A DNA stretch of 64,000 nt from Acidovorax sp. sif1233 (GTDB taxonomy: Bacteria; Pseudomonadota; Gammaproteobacteria; Burkholderiales; Burkholderiaceae_C). The notes under the pieces are model-generated. The model was not told the origin of the DNA and did not search any database. It saw only the letters and a program-made list of their open reading frames with translations. The first letter of the stretch is position 1. The number at the start of each line of letters is the position of its first letter. Shown here piece by piece: positions 57,681 to 64,000 of the stretch. The stretch is from contig NZ_JAHUWZ010000001.1 in the NCBI RefSeq assembly GCF_019218755.1, forward strand, positions 1,364,001 to 1,428,000, in the 5' to 3' direction. Position numbers and translations under genes: made by a program.

Positions 57681-57772
57681 CGATGCTTCTGTCAGGCTCT
57701 CTCCCTGACACCTCCCCTCCTCTTGCTTTTTTCATGCGAGAGTTCGGCCCGCCTGGTGCGGGCTTTTTTTTT
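57681..57772 (+). ncRNA. Candidate small regulatory RNA with CU-rich loop
   Basis: A weak promoter (TTGCGT at 57646, GATAGG at 57669, 17-base spacing) would start a transcript near 57681. It carries a perfect hairpin GTCAGG/CCTGAC with loop CTCTCTC (57691-57709), then CCTCCCCTCC, an anti-Shine-Dalgarno-like stretch, and ends at a strong terminator. There is no convincing ORF. The RNA is not demonstrated. Confidence 0.4.
57747..57772 (+). terminator. Orphan intrinsic terminator
   Basis: GCCCGC and GCGGGC pair around CTGGT and are followed by nine T residues. No plus-strand protein gene ends nearby, which suggests it ends a small RNA. The convergent MscS-type gene stops 76 bp further on. Confidence 0.82.
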
Positions 57773-57847
57773 GCCTGGGCTGGGGGCCGCCCCACGCGCG
57801 CCGCGCGCCTGCCCCTGGGGTGCAACGCCTGCCACTGCGGGCAGGCG

Positions 57848-58936
57848 TCAGCCCATGCCCGGAGCGGGTGAGGCGGCACCTGCGGGCACCAGGGGGCTGC
57901 CTTGCCCGTGCAGGCGCACCTGTGGGAGGCAGTCGGGATGCTCGCGCTGGATGAAGGTCACCAGTGCCTCGCGCACGCGGCACCGCAGGTCGAAGGCCAG
58001 GCCTGAAGAGCGCGCGGAAACCAGCACGCGTATCTGGAGGGTGCGCTCGGTCACGTCGGTCAACTGAAGAATGCCGACGCGCCGGTCCCATTCGGGGGCC
58101 GCCTCCAGCACGCGCTGCAATTCGGCGCGCAGGGGATCGAGCGGCATGCGGTAGTCGGCGAAGAGGAACACGGTGCCCAGAATCTCCGAGCTGGTGCGCG
58201 TCCAGTTCTGGAACGGGTGTTCGATGAACCACTGCAGCGGAATGATCAGGCGCCGTTCGTCCCAGATGCGCAACACCACATAGGTGCCGGTGATCTCTTC
58301 CACGCGGCCCCATTCGCCCTCGATGATGAGCACGTCGTCGATGCGAAGCGGCTGGGCCAGCGCGATCTGCAGGCCCGCGATCATGTTGCTGAACACCGGG
58401 CGCGCTGCGATGCCGGCGACGATGCCCACCACGCCGGCCGATGCCAGCAGGCTGGCGCCCACCTGCCGCGCCCCTGGAAAGGTCATGAGCATGAGGGCCA
58501 CGCCGGCCATCACCACGCCGGTCATCGCGGTGCGAGACAACACGCGTGCCTGCGTGGCGATGCGCCGCGCCGTGAGGTTGTCCTCCACGTCCGCGGGATG
58601 CTGCGCGATGACGCCATTGGCAAGTCCGCCAATGGCCGCGATCAGCAGCCAGCACGCTCCGCCGATCACCAGCAGGCCGTTGAGATGCCGCACGCTGCCG
58701 ATGTACCTCAAGTCGTCGCTGGCCGCCTGCCAGACGAGCTGGAGCGCGATCAGCGGCAGCAGAACCCGCATGACGGGAATGCAGGCGATGACCACCGCAC
58801 GCACCACCGGAACCGGGGCCGTGGCACGGCGCAGGACCACCGCGGCGATGCGGTGGGCCATGGCGGCGACGGCCACGGCCAGGAGGGCGGCGAGGGCGGT
58901 GGCAGACCAGGGAGACAGGTGAAGTCCTTCGGGCAT
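57848..58936 (-). CDS. MscS-type mechanosensitive ion channel protein
   Basis: Predicted 362-residue inner-membrane protein. Helices are near residues 10-35, 45-70 and 85-110, plus the pore region (VGASLLASAGVVGIVAGIAA) near 160-180. The cytoplasmic beta domain has LRIDDVLIIEGEWGRVEEIT and LIIPLQWFIEHPFQNW, typical of MscS. It releases solutes upon osmotic down-shock or has a specialised role; its length is between MscS and larger family members. Confidence 0.86.
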   Translation of the reverse strand: MPEGLHLSPWSATALAALLAVAVAAMAHRIAAVVLRRATAPVPVVRAVVIACIPVMRVLLPLIALQLVWQAASDDLRYIGSVRHLNGLLVIGGACWLLIAAIGGLANGVIAQHPADVEDNLTARRIATQARVLSRTAMTGVVMAGVALMLMTFPGARQVGASLLASAGVVGIVAGIAARPVFSNMIAGLQIALAQPLRIDDVLIIEGEWGRVEEITGTYVVLRIWDERRLIIPLQWFIEHPFQNWTRTSSEILGTVFLFADYRMPLDPLRAELQRVLEAAPEWDRRVGILQLTDVTERTLQIRVLVSARSSGLAFDLRCRVREALVTFIQREHPDCLPQVRLHGQGSPLVPAGAASPAPGMG

Positions 58937-59182
58937 GGCAGGGCAGGGTGGGGCGAGGCCGCGAACGGCAGATGGGCGGGAACAGCGACTCTCGCATCGG
59001 CACCGGGCGCTGTCTGTCGGACGGGGCGCCGCGCCTGTTCGCCGTGCATGCGCGTGGGCCCCGCCGTGGGCTGCCGGCAAGCGGGCGCACAACCCGTTGC
59101 AGGCGCCCCTGCGGCAGCGGTGGACAAGTTGCCATCAGGGTATTCCTTTGCAATTGCCGGGGCTCTCCCTCCCTAGAATGTG

Positions 59183-59193
59183 TTGCACTGCAA
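59183..59193. promoter_or_regulatory. Possible PhaR autoregulatory site
   Basis: TTGCA-C-TGCAA is a short palindrome 32 bp before phaR and directly after a TAGAAT -10-like sequence (59174-59179). PhaR proteins of other bacteria bind TGC/GCA palindromes, so self-repression is plausible. Evidence is limited to this match. Confidence 0.4.
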
Positions 59194-59224
59194 TACATGG
59201 GTTTCCGAGCCCGAGGAGTTCGTT

Positions 59225-59758
59225 GTGTCCGAACAGAAAAGTGCCGCGTCCAAATCGGCCCAGCGCGTGATCAAGAAGTACCCCAACCGTCGTCTGTACG
59301 ACACGGATACCTCCACCTACATCACGCTGGCGGAAGTGCGCCATCTGGTGATGGACCACCAGAGCGTGGTGGTGCGCGACGCCAAGACGGGCGAGGACCT
59401 CACGCGCAGCATCCTGCTGCAGATCATCCTGGAGGAGGAGGCCGGCGGCGCCCCCATGTTCACCGAGGCGGTGCTGGCCAACATCATCCGTTTCTATGGC
59501 CATGCCATGCAGGGCTTCATGGGGGCCTACCTGGAGAAGAACGTCCAGGCTTTCACCGACATCCAGGCCAAGCTGGCCGAGCAGTCGCAAAGCGTGACCC
59601 CGGAGATGTGGGCGCAGTTCATGAGCCTGCAGTCGCCCATGCTCAAGGGCATGATGGGCAACTACGTGGAGCAGTCGCAGTCCATGCTCACGCAGATGCA
59701 GGAGCAGATGCAAAAGCAGACGGAGCAGATGCTGGGCGCCTTCGGCATCAAAAGGTAG
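59225..59758 (+). CDS. phaR: Polyhydroxyalkanoate synthesis repressor
   Basis: Predicted 177-residue PHB-responsive repressor of phasin genes. The DNA-binding N-domain has RVIKKYPNRRLYDTDTSTYI near residue 14, followed by the conserved helical region GAPMFTEAVLANIIRFYGHA. The C-terminal 60 residues are Met/Gln-rich (MLTQMQEQMQKQTEQMLGAF), as is normal. The start is a GTG at 59225 with GAGGAG ahead of it; ATG 59180 would add unlikely residues. It works with bdhA in storage polymer metabolism. Confidence 0.92.
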   Translation: MSEQKSAASKSAQRVIKKYPNRRLYDTDTSTYITLAEVRHLVMDHQSVVVRDAKTGEDLTRSILLQIILEEEAGGAPMFTEAVLANIIRFYGHAMQGFMGAYLEKNVQAFTDIQAKLAEQSQSVTPEMWAQFMSLQSPMLKGMMGNYVEQSQSMLTQMQEQMQKQTEQMLGAFGIKR

Positions 59759-59901
59759 CCCCCTGAGCCACTGGCGACGCGGGTTCCACGGCGTCCGCTG
59801 GTCCCGGGCGCGCCGGTTTCACGGGTTGGCGGGCACGGCAAACGTTCGGGAAATGGGCAATCCCACCCTGTTGCACGCCGGAACTGGGACAATACGGGGA
59901 T

Positions 59902-61293
59902 ATGAGCGAAGTACTGTCCCCCACGAAAACACCCAAAGTCGGTTTTGTGAGCCTTGGCTGCCCCAAGGCTCTCACGGATTCCGAACTGATCCTCACGCAG
60001 CTGAGCGCCGAGGGTTACGAAACCTCCAAGACCTTCCACGGGGCTGACCTCGTCATCGTCAACACCTGCGGCTTCATCGACGATGCCGTGAAGGAAAGCC
60101 TGGACACGATTGGCGAGGCCTTGGCCGAGAACGGCCGGGTGATCGTCACCGGCTGCCTGGGCGCGCGCGCGGGCGAGGATGGCGGCAACATGGTGCGCCA
60201 GATGCACCCCAGCGTGCTGGCCGTGACCGGCCCGCACGCCACGCAGGAGGTGATGGACGCTGTCCACCTGAACCTGCCCAAGCCGCACGACCCCTTCATC
60301 GACCTGGTGCCCGGCAACTTCGGCATCGCGGGCATCAAGCTCACGCCCAAGCACTACGCCTACCTCAAGATCAGCGAGGGCTGCAACCACCGCTGCACCT
60401 TCTGCATCATCCCCTCGATGCGCGGCGACCTGGTGTCGCGCCCCATCGGCGACGTGCTGAGCGAGGCCAAGGCCCTGTTCGAAGGCGGCGTGAAGGAGCT
60501 CTTGGTGATCAGCCAGGACACGTCTGCCTACGGCGTGGACGTGAAGTACCGCACCGGCTTCTGGGACGGCAAGCCCGTCAAGACCCGCATGCTGGAGCTG
60601 GTGCAGACCCTGGGCGAGATCGCCGAGCCCTACGGCGCCTGGGTGCGGCTGCACTATGTGTATCCCTACCCGAGCGTGGACGAGGTGCTGCCGCTCATGG
60701 CCACGGGCAAGGTGCTGCCATACCTGGACGTGCCGCTGCAGCACAGCCACCCCGATGTCCTGAAGCGCATGAAGCGCCCGGCCAGCGGCGAGCGCAACCT
60801 GGAGCGCATCCAGCGCTGGCGCGAGGTGTGCCCGGAGCTGGTCATCCGCAGCACCTTCATCGCCGGCTTCCCCGGTGAGACGGAAGAAGAGTTCGCGCAC
60901 CTGCTGGACTTCGTGCGCGAGGCGCAGATCGACCGCGCGGGCTGCTTTGCCTACAGCGACGTGAACGGCGCCGCCGCCAACGAACTGCCCGGCATGCTGC
61001 CCATGGAAGTGCGCGAGGAACGCCGCGCCCGCTTCATGGCCGTGGCCGAAGAGGTCTCCATCGCCCGCCTGCAGCGCCGTGTGGGCGCCACCATGCAGGT
61101 GCTGGTCGACTCCGCCCCGGGCCTGGGCCGCAAGGGCGGCGTGGGCCGCACCTACGCCGATGCGCCCGAGATCGACGGCACGGTGCAGCTGCTGCCGCCC
61201 GAGAAGATCAGCAAGACCATGAAGGTGGGCGAGTTCACCAGGGCCCGCATCGTGGGCGTGCGCGGGCACGACCTGGTGGCGCAGCCTATCTGA
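59902..61293 (+). CDS. rimO: Ribosomal protein S12 methylthiotransferase
   Basis: Predicted 463-residue radical-SAM enzyme adding a methylthio group to aspartate in ribosomal protein S12. The N-terminal UPF0004 domain has [12 protein letters not shown] and VNTCGF; the radical-SAM cysteines are 161, 165 and 168 in [12 protein letters not shown] ends the protein. It is slightly longer than E. coli RimO (441). A long inverted repeat and terminator follow before the convergent efp gene. Confidence 0.93.
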   Translation: MSEVLSPTKTPKVGFVSLGCPKALTDSELILTQLSAEGYETSKTFHGADLVIVNTCGFIDDAVKESLDTIGEALAENGRVIVTGCLGARAGEDGGNMVRQMHPSVLAVTGPHATQEVMDAVHLNLPKPHDPFIDLVPGNFGIAGIKLTPKHYAYLKISEGCNHRCTFCIIPSMRGDLVSRPIGDVLSEAKALFEGGVKELLVISQDTSAYGVDVKYRTGFWDGKPVKTRMLELVQTLGEIAEPYGAWVRLHYVYPYPSVDEVLPLMATGKVLPYLDVPLQHSHPDVLKRMKRPASGERNLERIQRWREVCPELVIRSTFIAGFPGETEEEFAHLLDFVREAQIDRAGCFAYSDVNGAAANELPGMLPMEVREERRARFMAVAEEVSIARLQRRVGATMQVLVDSAPGLGRKGGVGRTYADAPEIDGTVQLLPPEKISKTMKVGEFTRARIVGVRGHDLVAQPI

Positions 61294-61302
61294 ATGGGTG
61301 AT

Positions 61303-61399
61303 TGAAAAAAGTGAGCTGCCAGCGCTGGTGTGTAGAGGGTTTCAAGGTGTTTTCTCCTGGAAACCTATAGGCAGCAAGCGGCGGAAGCTCATTTTTTGA
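61303..61399. repeat. Dispersed palindromic repeat, copy F (long split form)
   Basis: The left arm TGAAAAAAGTGAGCTGCC (continuing AGCGCT) at 61303-61326 pairs with the right arm at 61375-61399 (GCGGAAGCTCATTTTTTGA). The 48-bp middle holds its own inverted pair, GGTTTC (61338-61343) and GAAACC (61360-61365). It lies between rimO and the efp terminator. Confidence 0.65.
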
Positions 61400-61425
61400 T
61401 AGAGCCGTGGGGCAGGACCCCATGA

Positions 61426-61453
61426 AAAAAGGCTTCCCGAGGGAAGCCTTTTT
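61426..61453. terminator. Bidirectional intrinsic terminator between rimO and efp
   Basis: AAAGGCTTCC and GGAAGCCTTT pair around CGAG, with A and T runs on both sides, so it can end both convergent transcripts. Confidence 0.85.
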
Positions 61454-61472
61454 GCTGGGTGCCACACGATGT

Positions 61473-62027
61473 TTACACGCGCTTGCGGTATTCGCCGGTG
61501 CGGGTGTCGATTTCGATCTTGTCGCCTTGCGAGACGAACAGGGGCACGGGCACTTCGAAGCCGGTGGCGATCTTGGCGGGCTTGAGCACCTTGCCGGACG
61601 TGTCGCCCTTGACGGCGGGCTCGGTCCAGGTGATTTCGCGCTCGACGCTGGTGGGCAGTTCGACCGAGATGGCCTTGCCGTCGTAGAACACCACTTCCAG
61701 GGACATGCCGTCTTCCAGGTAGTTCAGTGCGTCGCCCATGTTTTCGGCTTCGACTTCGTACTGGTTGAACTCGGTGTCCATGCAGACATACATGGGGTCG
61801 GCGAAGTAGGAGTAGGTGCACTCCTTCTTGTCCAGGATCACGTTGTCGATCTTGTCGTCGGCCTTGAACACGTTTTCGGTGCCGAAGTTGCCGATCAGGC
61901 TCTTGAGCTTCATGCGCACGGTGGCGGCACCGCGGCCGCCGCGGGCGTATTCGGTCTTCAGGACCACCATGGGGTCCTTGCCGTGCATGATGACGTTGCC
62001 GGCGCGGATTTCTTGAGCGATTTTCAT
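61473..62027 (-). CDS. efp: Elongation factor P
   Basis: Predicted 184-residue factor that rescues ribosomes stalled at polyproline. The start is [19 protein letters not shown]. The modification loop is ARGGRGAA with arginine at position 32, the EarP-type site, instead of the lysine used by EpmA. The three barrel domains are complete, ending RTGEYRKRV. The modifying enzyme is encoded 155 bp upstream. Confidence 0.96.
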   Translation of the reverse strand: MKIAQEIRAGNVIMHGKDPMVVLKTEYARGGRGAATVRMKLKSLIGNFGTENVFKADDKIDNVILDKKECTYSYFADPMYVCMDTEFNQYEVEAENMGDALNYLEDGMSLEVVFYDGKAISVELPTSVEREITWTEPAVKGDTSGKVLKPAKIATGFEVPVPLFVSQGDKIEIDTRTGEYRKRV

Positions 62028-62182
62028 AGCAAGTTGCTTGGGTTGGGGCCGCTCAACGCGCGGGCCGGCAAATTCGCTGGGTGGACCAGCTGGTTTTGCC
62101 CTGCCGATGCATGTTCCGCGGCGGGAATGCGCCAGGGCTGGACACCGGTGTGCCGCCCCTGTTTTGCGCAAAGCCCTGGATT

Positions 62183-63337
62183 TTACCGTTTTTCAGCGAC
62201 AAAGCCCAAAAGCTGTGCGACGAGATTGTCCTGCGTCAGCAGCCGTGCACGGGCCGCCTGGATGCACGCGGTCCATTCCGCCAGGGTGGCGTCATCGGGC
62301 CACTGCAGCGCAGCCTGGTCCAGTCCGTTCCAGGTGGCATGAAACCGCCGCAGCGAAGGCGGCGCCTGCAGCCAGTCCAGGAACGCCCGCAGCTTGTCGT
62401 GGTGCGCGTTGTCGTGCTGGGGATAGATCTGCCAGACCAGCGCCTGCCCGGCCCAGAGTGCGCGCACCAGCGAGTCCTCGCCCCGCACGGCGTTGAAGTC
62501 GCAGGCCCACAGCATCTCGTCGAAGGCGGGCTGGGGCCGGTGGGGCAGGTATGAAATGCAGAGCTGCTCGCGCTTGTCGGACAAGGGCTGGCGGTCAATT
62601 TGGCTCGTCGTCTTGGCGCTGTCTTCCGCCAGCGCTGCCCGCACGGCGGCGGTGGGGCGACCGGGTGTGACGAGCAACTGCGTGGGCTGTGCCTGGCTGT
62701 GGCGCAGCAGCTCAGGCAGGGCGGCGGGTTCGTAGCAGAATAGCGAAACCCAGCGCTGCTCTGGGCCGCCATGGCCCAGGCCGAACGCCGACGCGTGCCG
62801 TGCACGCCAGGCGCTGCGGTCAAACACCACGCGCCGTGCCATCAGGCCGGGCTCGCGCAGCAGCCCGCCCGTGCCGGGGGTGAAGCCGGGATAGAAGAAC
62901 CAGCGTGTCCAGCCGGCAGCGGGGCCGGACGAGAGGAGCGAGGAGAGCCTGTGATGGCGCTCCACATAGCTTTCAGCCGACAGGTATTCCAGATTGATCC
63001 AGACCGGTTTTGGGTGCTTTGGGCTCATGGCGCTTGATTGGCAAGCGCTGTAAGCTATGAATTCAGGAGCAATATCGCAACCGAACGCTTCCACCATCAC
63101 ATCGGGTGGCGGCTCGCCGGGGCCGGGCGGTGGCGAGCCCCAGGCGCGCAGCTCCACGCCGGGGCAGCCTGTGGGAGCCATCCATTGCAAGGCCGAGGCG
63201 TCGTCCACCCACAGCCGAACGCGGTGGCCCAGGCCGGCCAGCTGCGCCACCAGGCGCCAGCACACGCCAATGTCGCCAAAGTTGTCGATCACGCGGCAGA
63301 ACACGTCCCACTGCAGGGGGGCGGAAGACTGGGTCAT
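62183..63337 (-). CDS. earP: EF-P arginine rhamnosyltransferase
   Basis: Predicted 384-residue GT-B enzyme that rhamnosylates arginine 32 of EF-P using dTDP-rhamnose. The catalytic aspartates are in [15 protein letters not shown] (D18, D22), and [20 protein letters not shown] forms the donor site near residue 290. Residues 92-110 ([18 protein letters not shown]) interrupt the region before [15 protein letters not shown] and are encoded by a dispersed palindrome copy. The start codon overlaps the stop of the upstream LysR gene. Confidence 0.93.
   Translation of the reverse strand: MTQSSAPLQWDVFCRVIDNFGDIGVCWRLVAQLAGLGHRVRLWVDDASALQWMAPTGCPGVELRAWGSPPPGPGEPPPDVMVEAFGCDIAPEFIAYSACQSSAMSPKHPKPVWINLEYLSAESYVERHHRLSSLLSSGPAAGWTRWFFYPGFTPGTGGLLREPGLMARRVVFDRSAWRARHASAFGLGHGGPEQRWVSLFCYEPAALPELLRHSQAQPTQLLVTPGRPTAAVRAALAEDSAKTTSQIDRQPLSDKREQLCISYLPHRPQPAFDEMLWACDFNAVRGEDSLVRALWAGQALVWQIYPQHDNAHHDKLRAFLDWLQAPPSLRRFHATWNGLDQAALQWPDDATLAEWTACIQAARARLLTQDNLVAQLLGFVAEKR
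63008..63062. repeat. Dispersed palindromic repeat, copy G (inside earP)
   Basis: On the earP strand it reads TTCATAGCTTACAGCGCTTG, CCAATC, then AAGCGCCATGAGCCC. Arms GCGCTT and AAGCGC are intact around a 7-base loop. It is in frame and adds no stop. Confidence 0.75.
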
Positions 63338-64000
63338 GGGGCGGGGGTGGATGGCGGGGGGCTGCGCAGGTGATCGACCAGCAGCCGGGCGACGCTGGAG
63401 AGCGCCTCTTCCGAGCGCACGCACAGCGCCAGCCGCCGGTGTGCCCAGGGCTCGTTCAGCGTGAGGGTGCGCACGGCCAGCTTGCCCTGGTACAGCGCGG
63501 CGCTGCCGCGCGGCATCACGCCCACGCCCAGGCCGGCGTTGACCATGAGGCACAGCGCGTCGTAGCTGGTCACCTGGATGCGCAGGCGCAGGGGCAGCCC
63601 CGCCGCGGAGGCCGCCCGGGCCAACTGGTTGTTGATGGCGCTGTTGGGGTGGGCACCCACGAAGTCGAACGGGAGGGCATCGGCCAGCCGCACCGCCTTG
63701 CGGCGCGCCAGCGCGTGGCCGGTGGGAACCACCAGCACCAGTTCGTCGGTGCGGTAGGGCAGCAGCGTCACGCGCTCGCCGTAGTGGCCTTCGTTGAGGA
63801 TGCCCACGTCGGCCGCGTTCTCGGCCACGGAATGGGCGATGGCACTGCTGATCTGCTCCTGCAGGCGCACATCCACCTGCGGGTGCAGCGCCATGAAGCT
63901 CTGCAGCTCGGCCGGCAGGAACTGCGTGATGGCCGAGATGTTGGCCACCACGCGCACATGGCCGCGCACGCCCGTGCCGTAGTCATGCATCTGCGTGGCA
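63334..64000 (-). CDS. LysR family transcriptional regulator (partial)
   Basis: The frame is open at the right edge, so the N-terminal helix-turn-helix and linker are missing. What is present is the C-terminal effector domain: GHVRVVANISAITQFLPAEL, DVRLQEQISSAIAHSVAENA, ELVLVVPTGHALA, and GLGVGVMPRG. Its TGA stop (63334-63336) overlaps the ATG of earP, so the two are translationally coupled. Its effector is unknown. Confidence 0.88.
   Translation of the reverse strand, partial: ATQMHDYGTGVRGHVRVVANISAITQFLPAELQSFMALHPQVDVRLQEQISSAIAHSVAENAADVGILNEGHYGERVTLLPYRTDELVLVVPTGHALARRKAVRLADALPFDFVGAHPNSAINNQLARAASAAGLPLRLRIQVTSYDALCLMVNAGLGVGVMPRGSAALYQGKLAVRTLTLNEPWAHRRLALCVRSEEALSSVARLLVDHLRSPPPSTPAP

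Noticed and set aside
62020..62060. Partial resemblance of the sequence before efp (CATAGCAAGTTGCTTG) to the dispersed palindrome
   Set aside because: Only a few bases match and the GCGCTT arms are missing, so I do not count it as a copy.

Overview
The window is a stretch of high-GC chromosome from a Betaproteobacterium, most likely Comamonadaceae (Acidovorax-like). Evidence for this is the pair EF-P with an arginine at position 32 plus its rhamnosyltransferase EarP, the poly-hydroxybutyrate repressor PhaR, Bug-type orphan solute receptors, an NsrR-controlled nitric oxide defence module, and a family of short dispersed palindromes (AATAGCT...GCGCTT-N7-AAGCGCT...GCC) of the kind I associate with this family. 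I see no rRNA, CRISPR array, integrase or transposase gene, and no prophage.

Layout. 1-9.4 kb: GyrI-like protein (cut by the left edge), PLP aminotransferase, slyX, a TetR regulator divergent from fadH (dienoyl-CoA reductase), an RNase D-like exonuclease, a CYTH-CHAD protein, and a chemoreceptor with a small unknown ORF behind it. 9.4-14.6 kb: GGDEF cyclase, DUF6172, a DEAD-box helicase, then DUF2721, SUI1 and DUF3820 genes and two small proteins. 14.6-16.4 kb: globin and RIC/YtfE divergent from nsrR, with NsrR-like sites between. 16.4-25 kb: a molybdenum hydroxylase pair with an AraC regulator, a TlpA-like oxidoreductase, serB, a serine hydrolase and a carotenoid-oxygenase-like protein. 25-35 kb: DNA polymerase II, a Bug receptor, a CbiM-like permease, mfd, ispD and ispF.

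35-44.4 kb is the most accessory-looking part: a LacI regulator, a 270-bp MITE-like element with imperfect 31/32-bp terminal inverted repeats, nitroreductase, acyl-CoA ligase, two Crp/Fnr regulators, an amidohydrolase, a flavodoxin-fold reductase, a crotonase, a Nu-class glutathione transferase and a 2-hydroxychromene-2-carboxylate isomerase-like enzyme. This looks like a catabolic set for an unidentified, possibly aromatic, acid. A decayed molybdopterin-oxidoreductase-like pseudogene follows. 45.2-48.6 kb is a D-glucarate module (kdgD, Bug receptor, gudD) whose upstream region holds a perfect 18-bp palindrome. 48.6-56.4 kb: EnvZ/OmpR-like pair, SIMPL protein, 3-hydroxybutyrate dehydrogenase, an alpha/beta hydrolase overlapping relA, and tRNA-Val(GAC). 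56.4-59.2 kb is gene-poor, with microproteins, a candidate small RNA and an MscS channel. 59.2-64 kb: phaR, rimO, efp, earP and a LysR regulator cut by the right edge.

The most unusual signal is the dispersed palindrome family: eight copies in the window. Three supply the last codons and stop of a gene, one sits in frame inside earP, and one coincides with the signal peptide of the SIMPL protein. This resembles coding palindromic elements known from Rickettsia. All functional calls come from reading the sequence and motifs; no database search was run.
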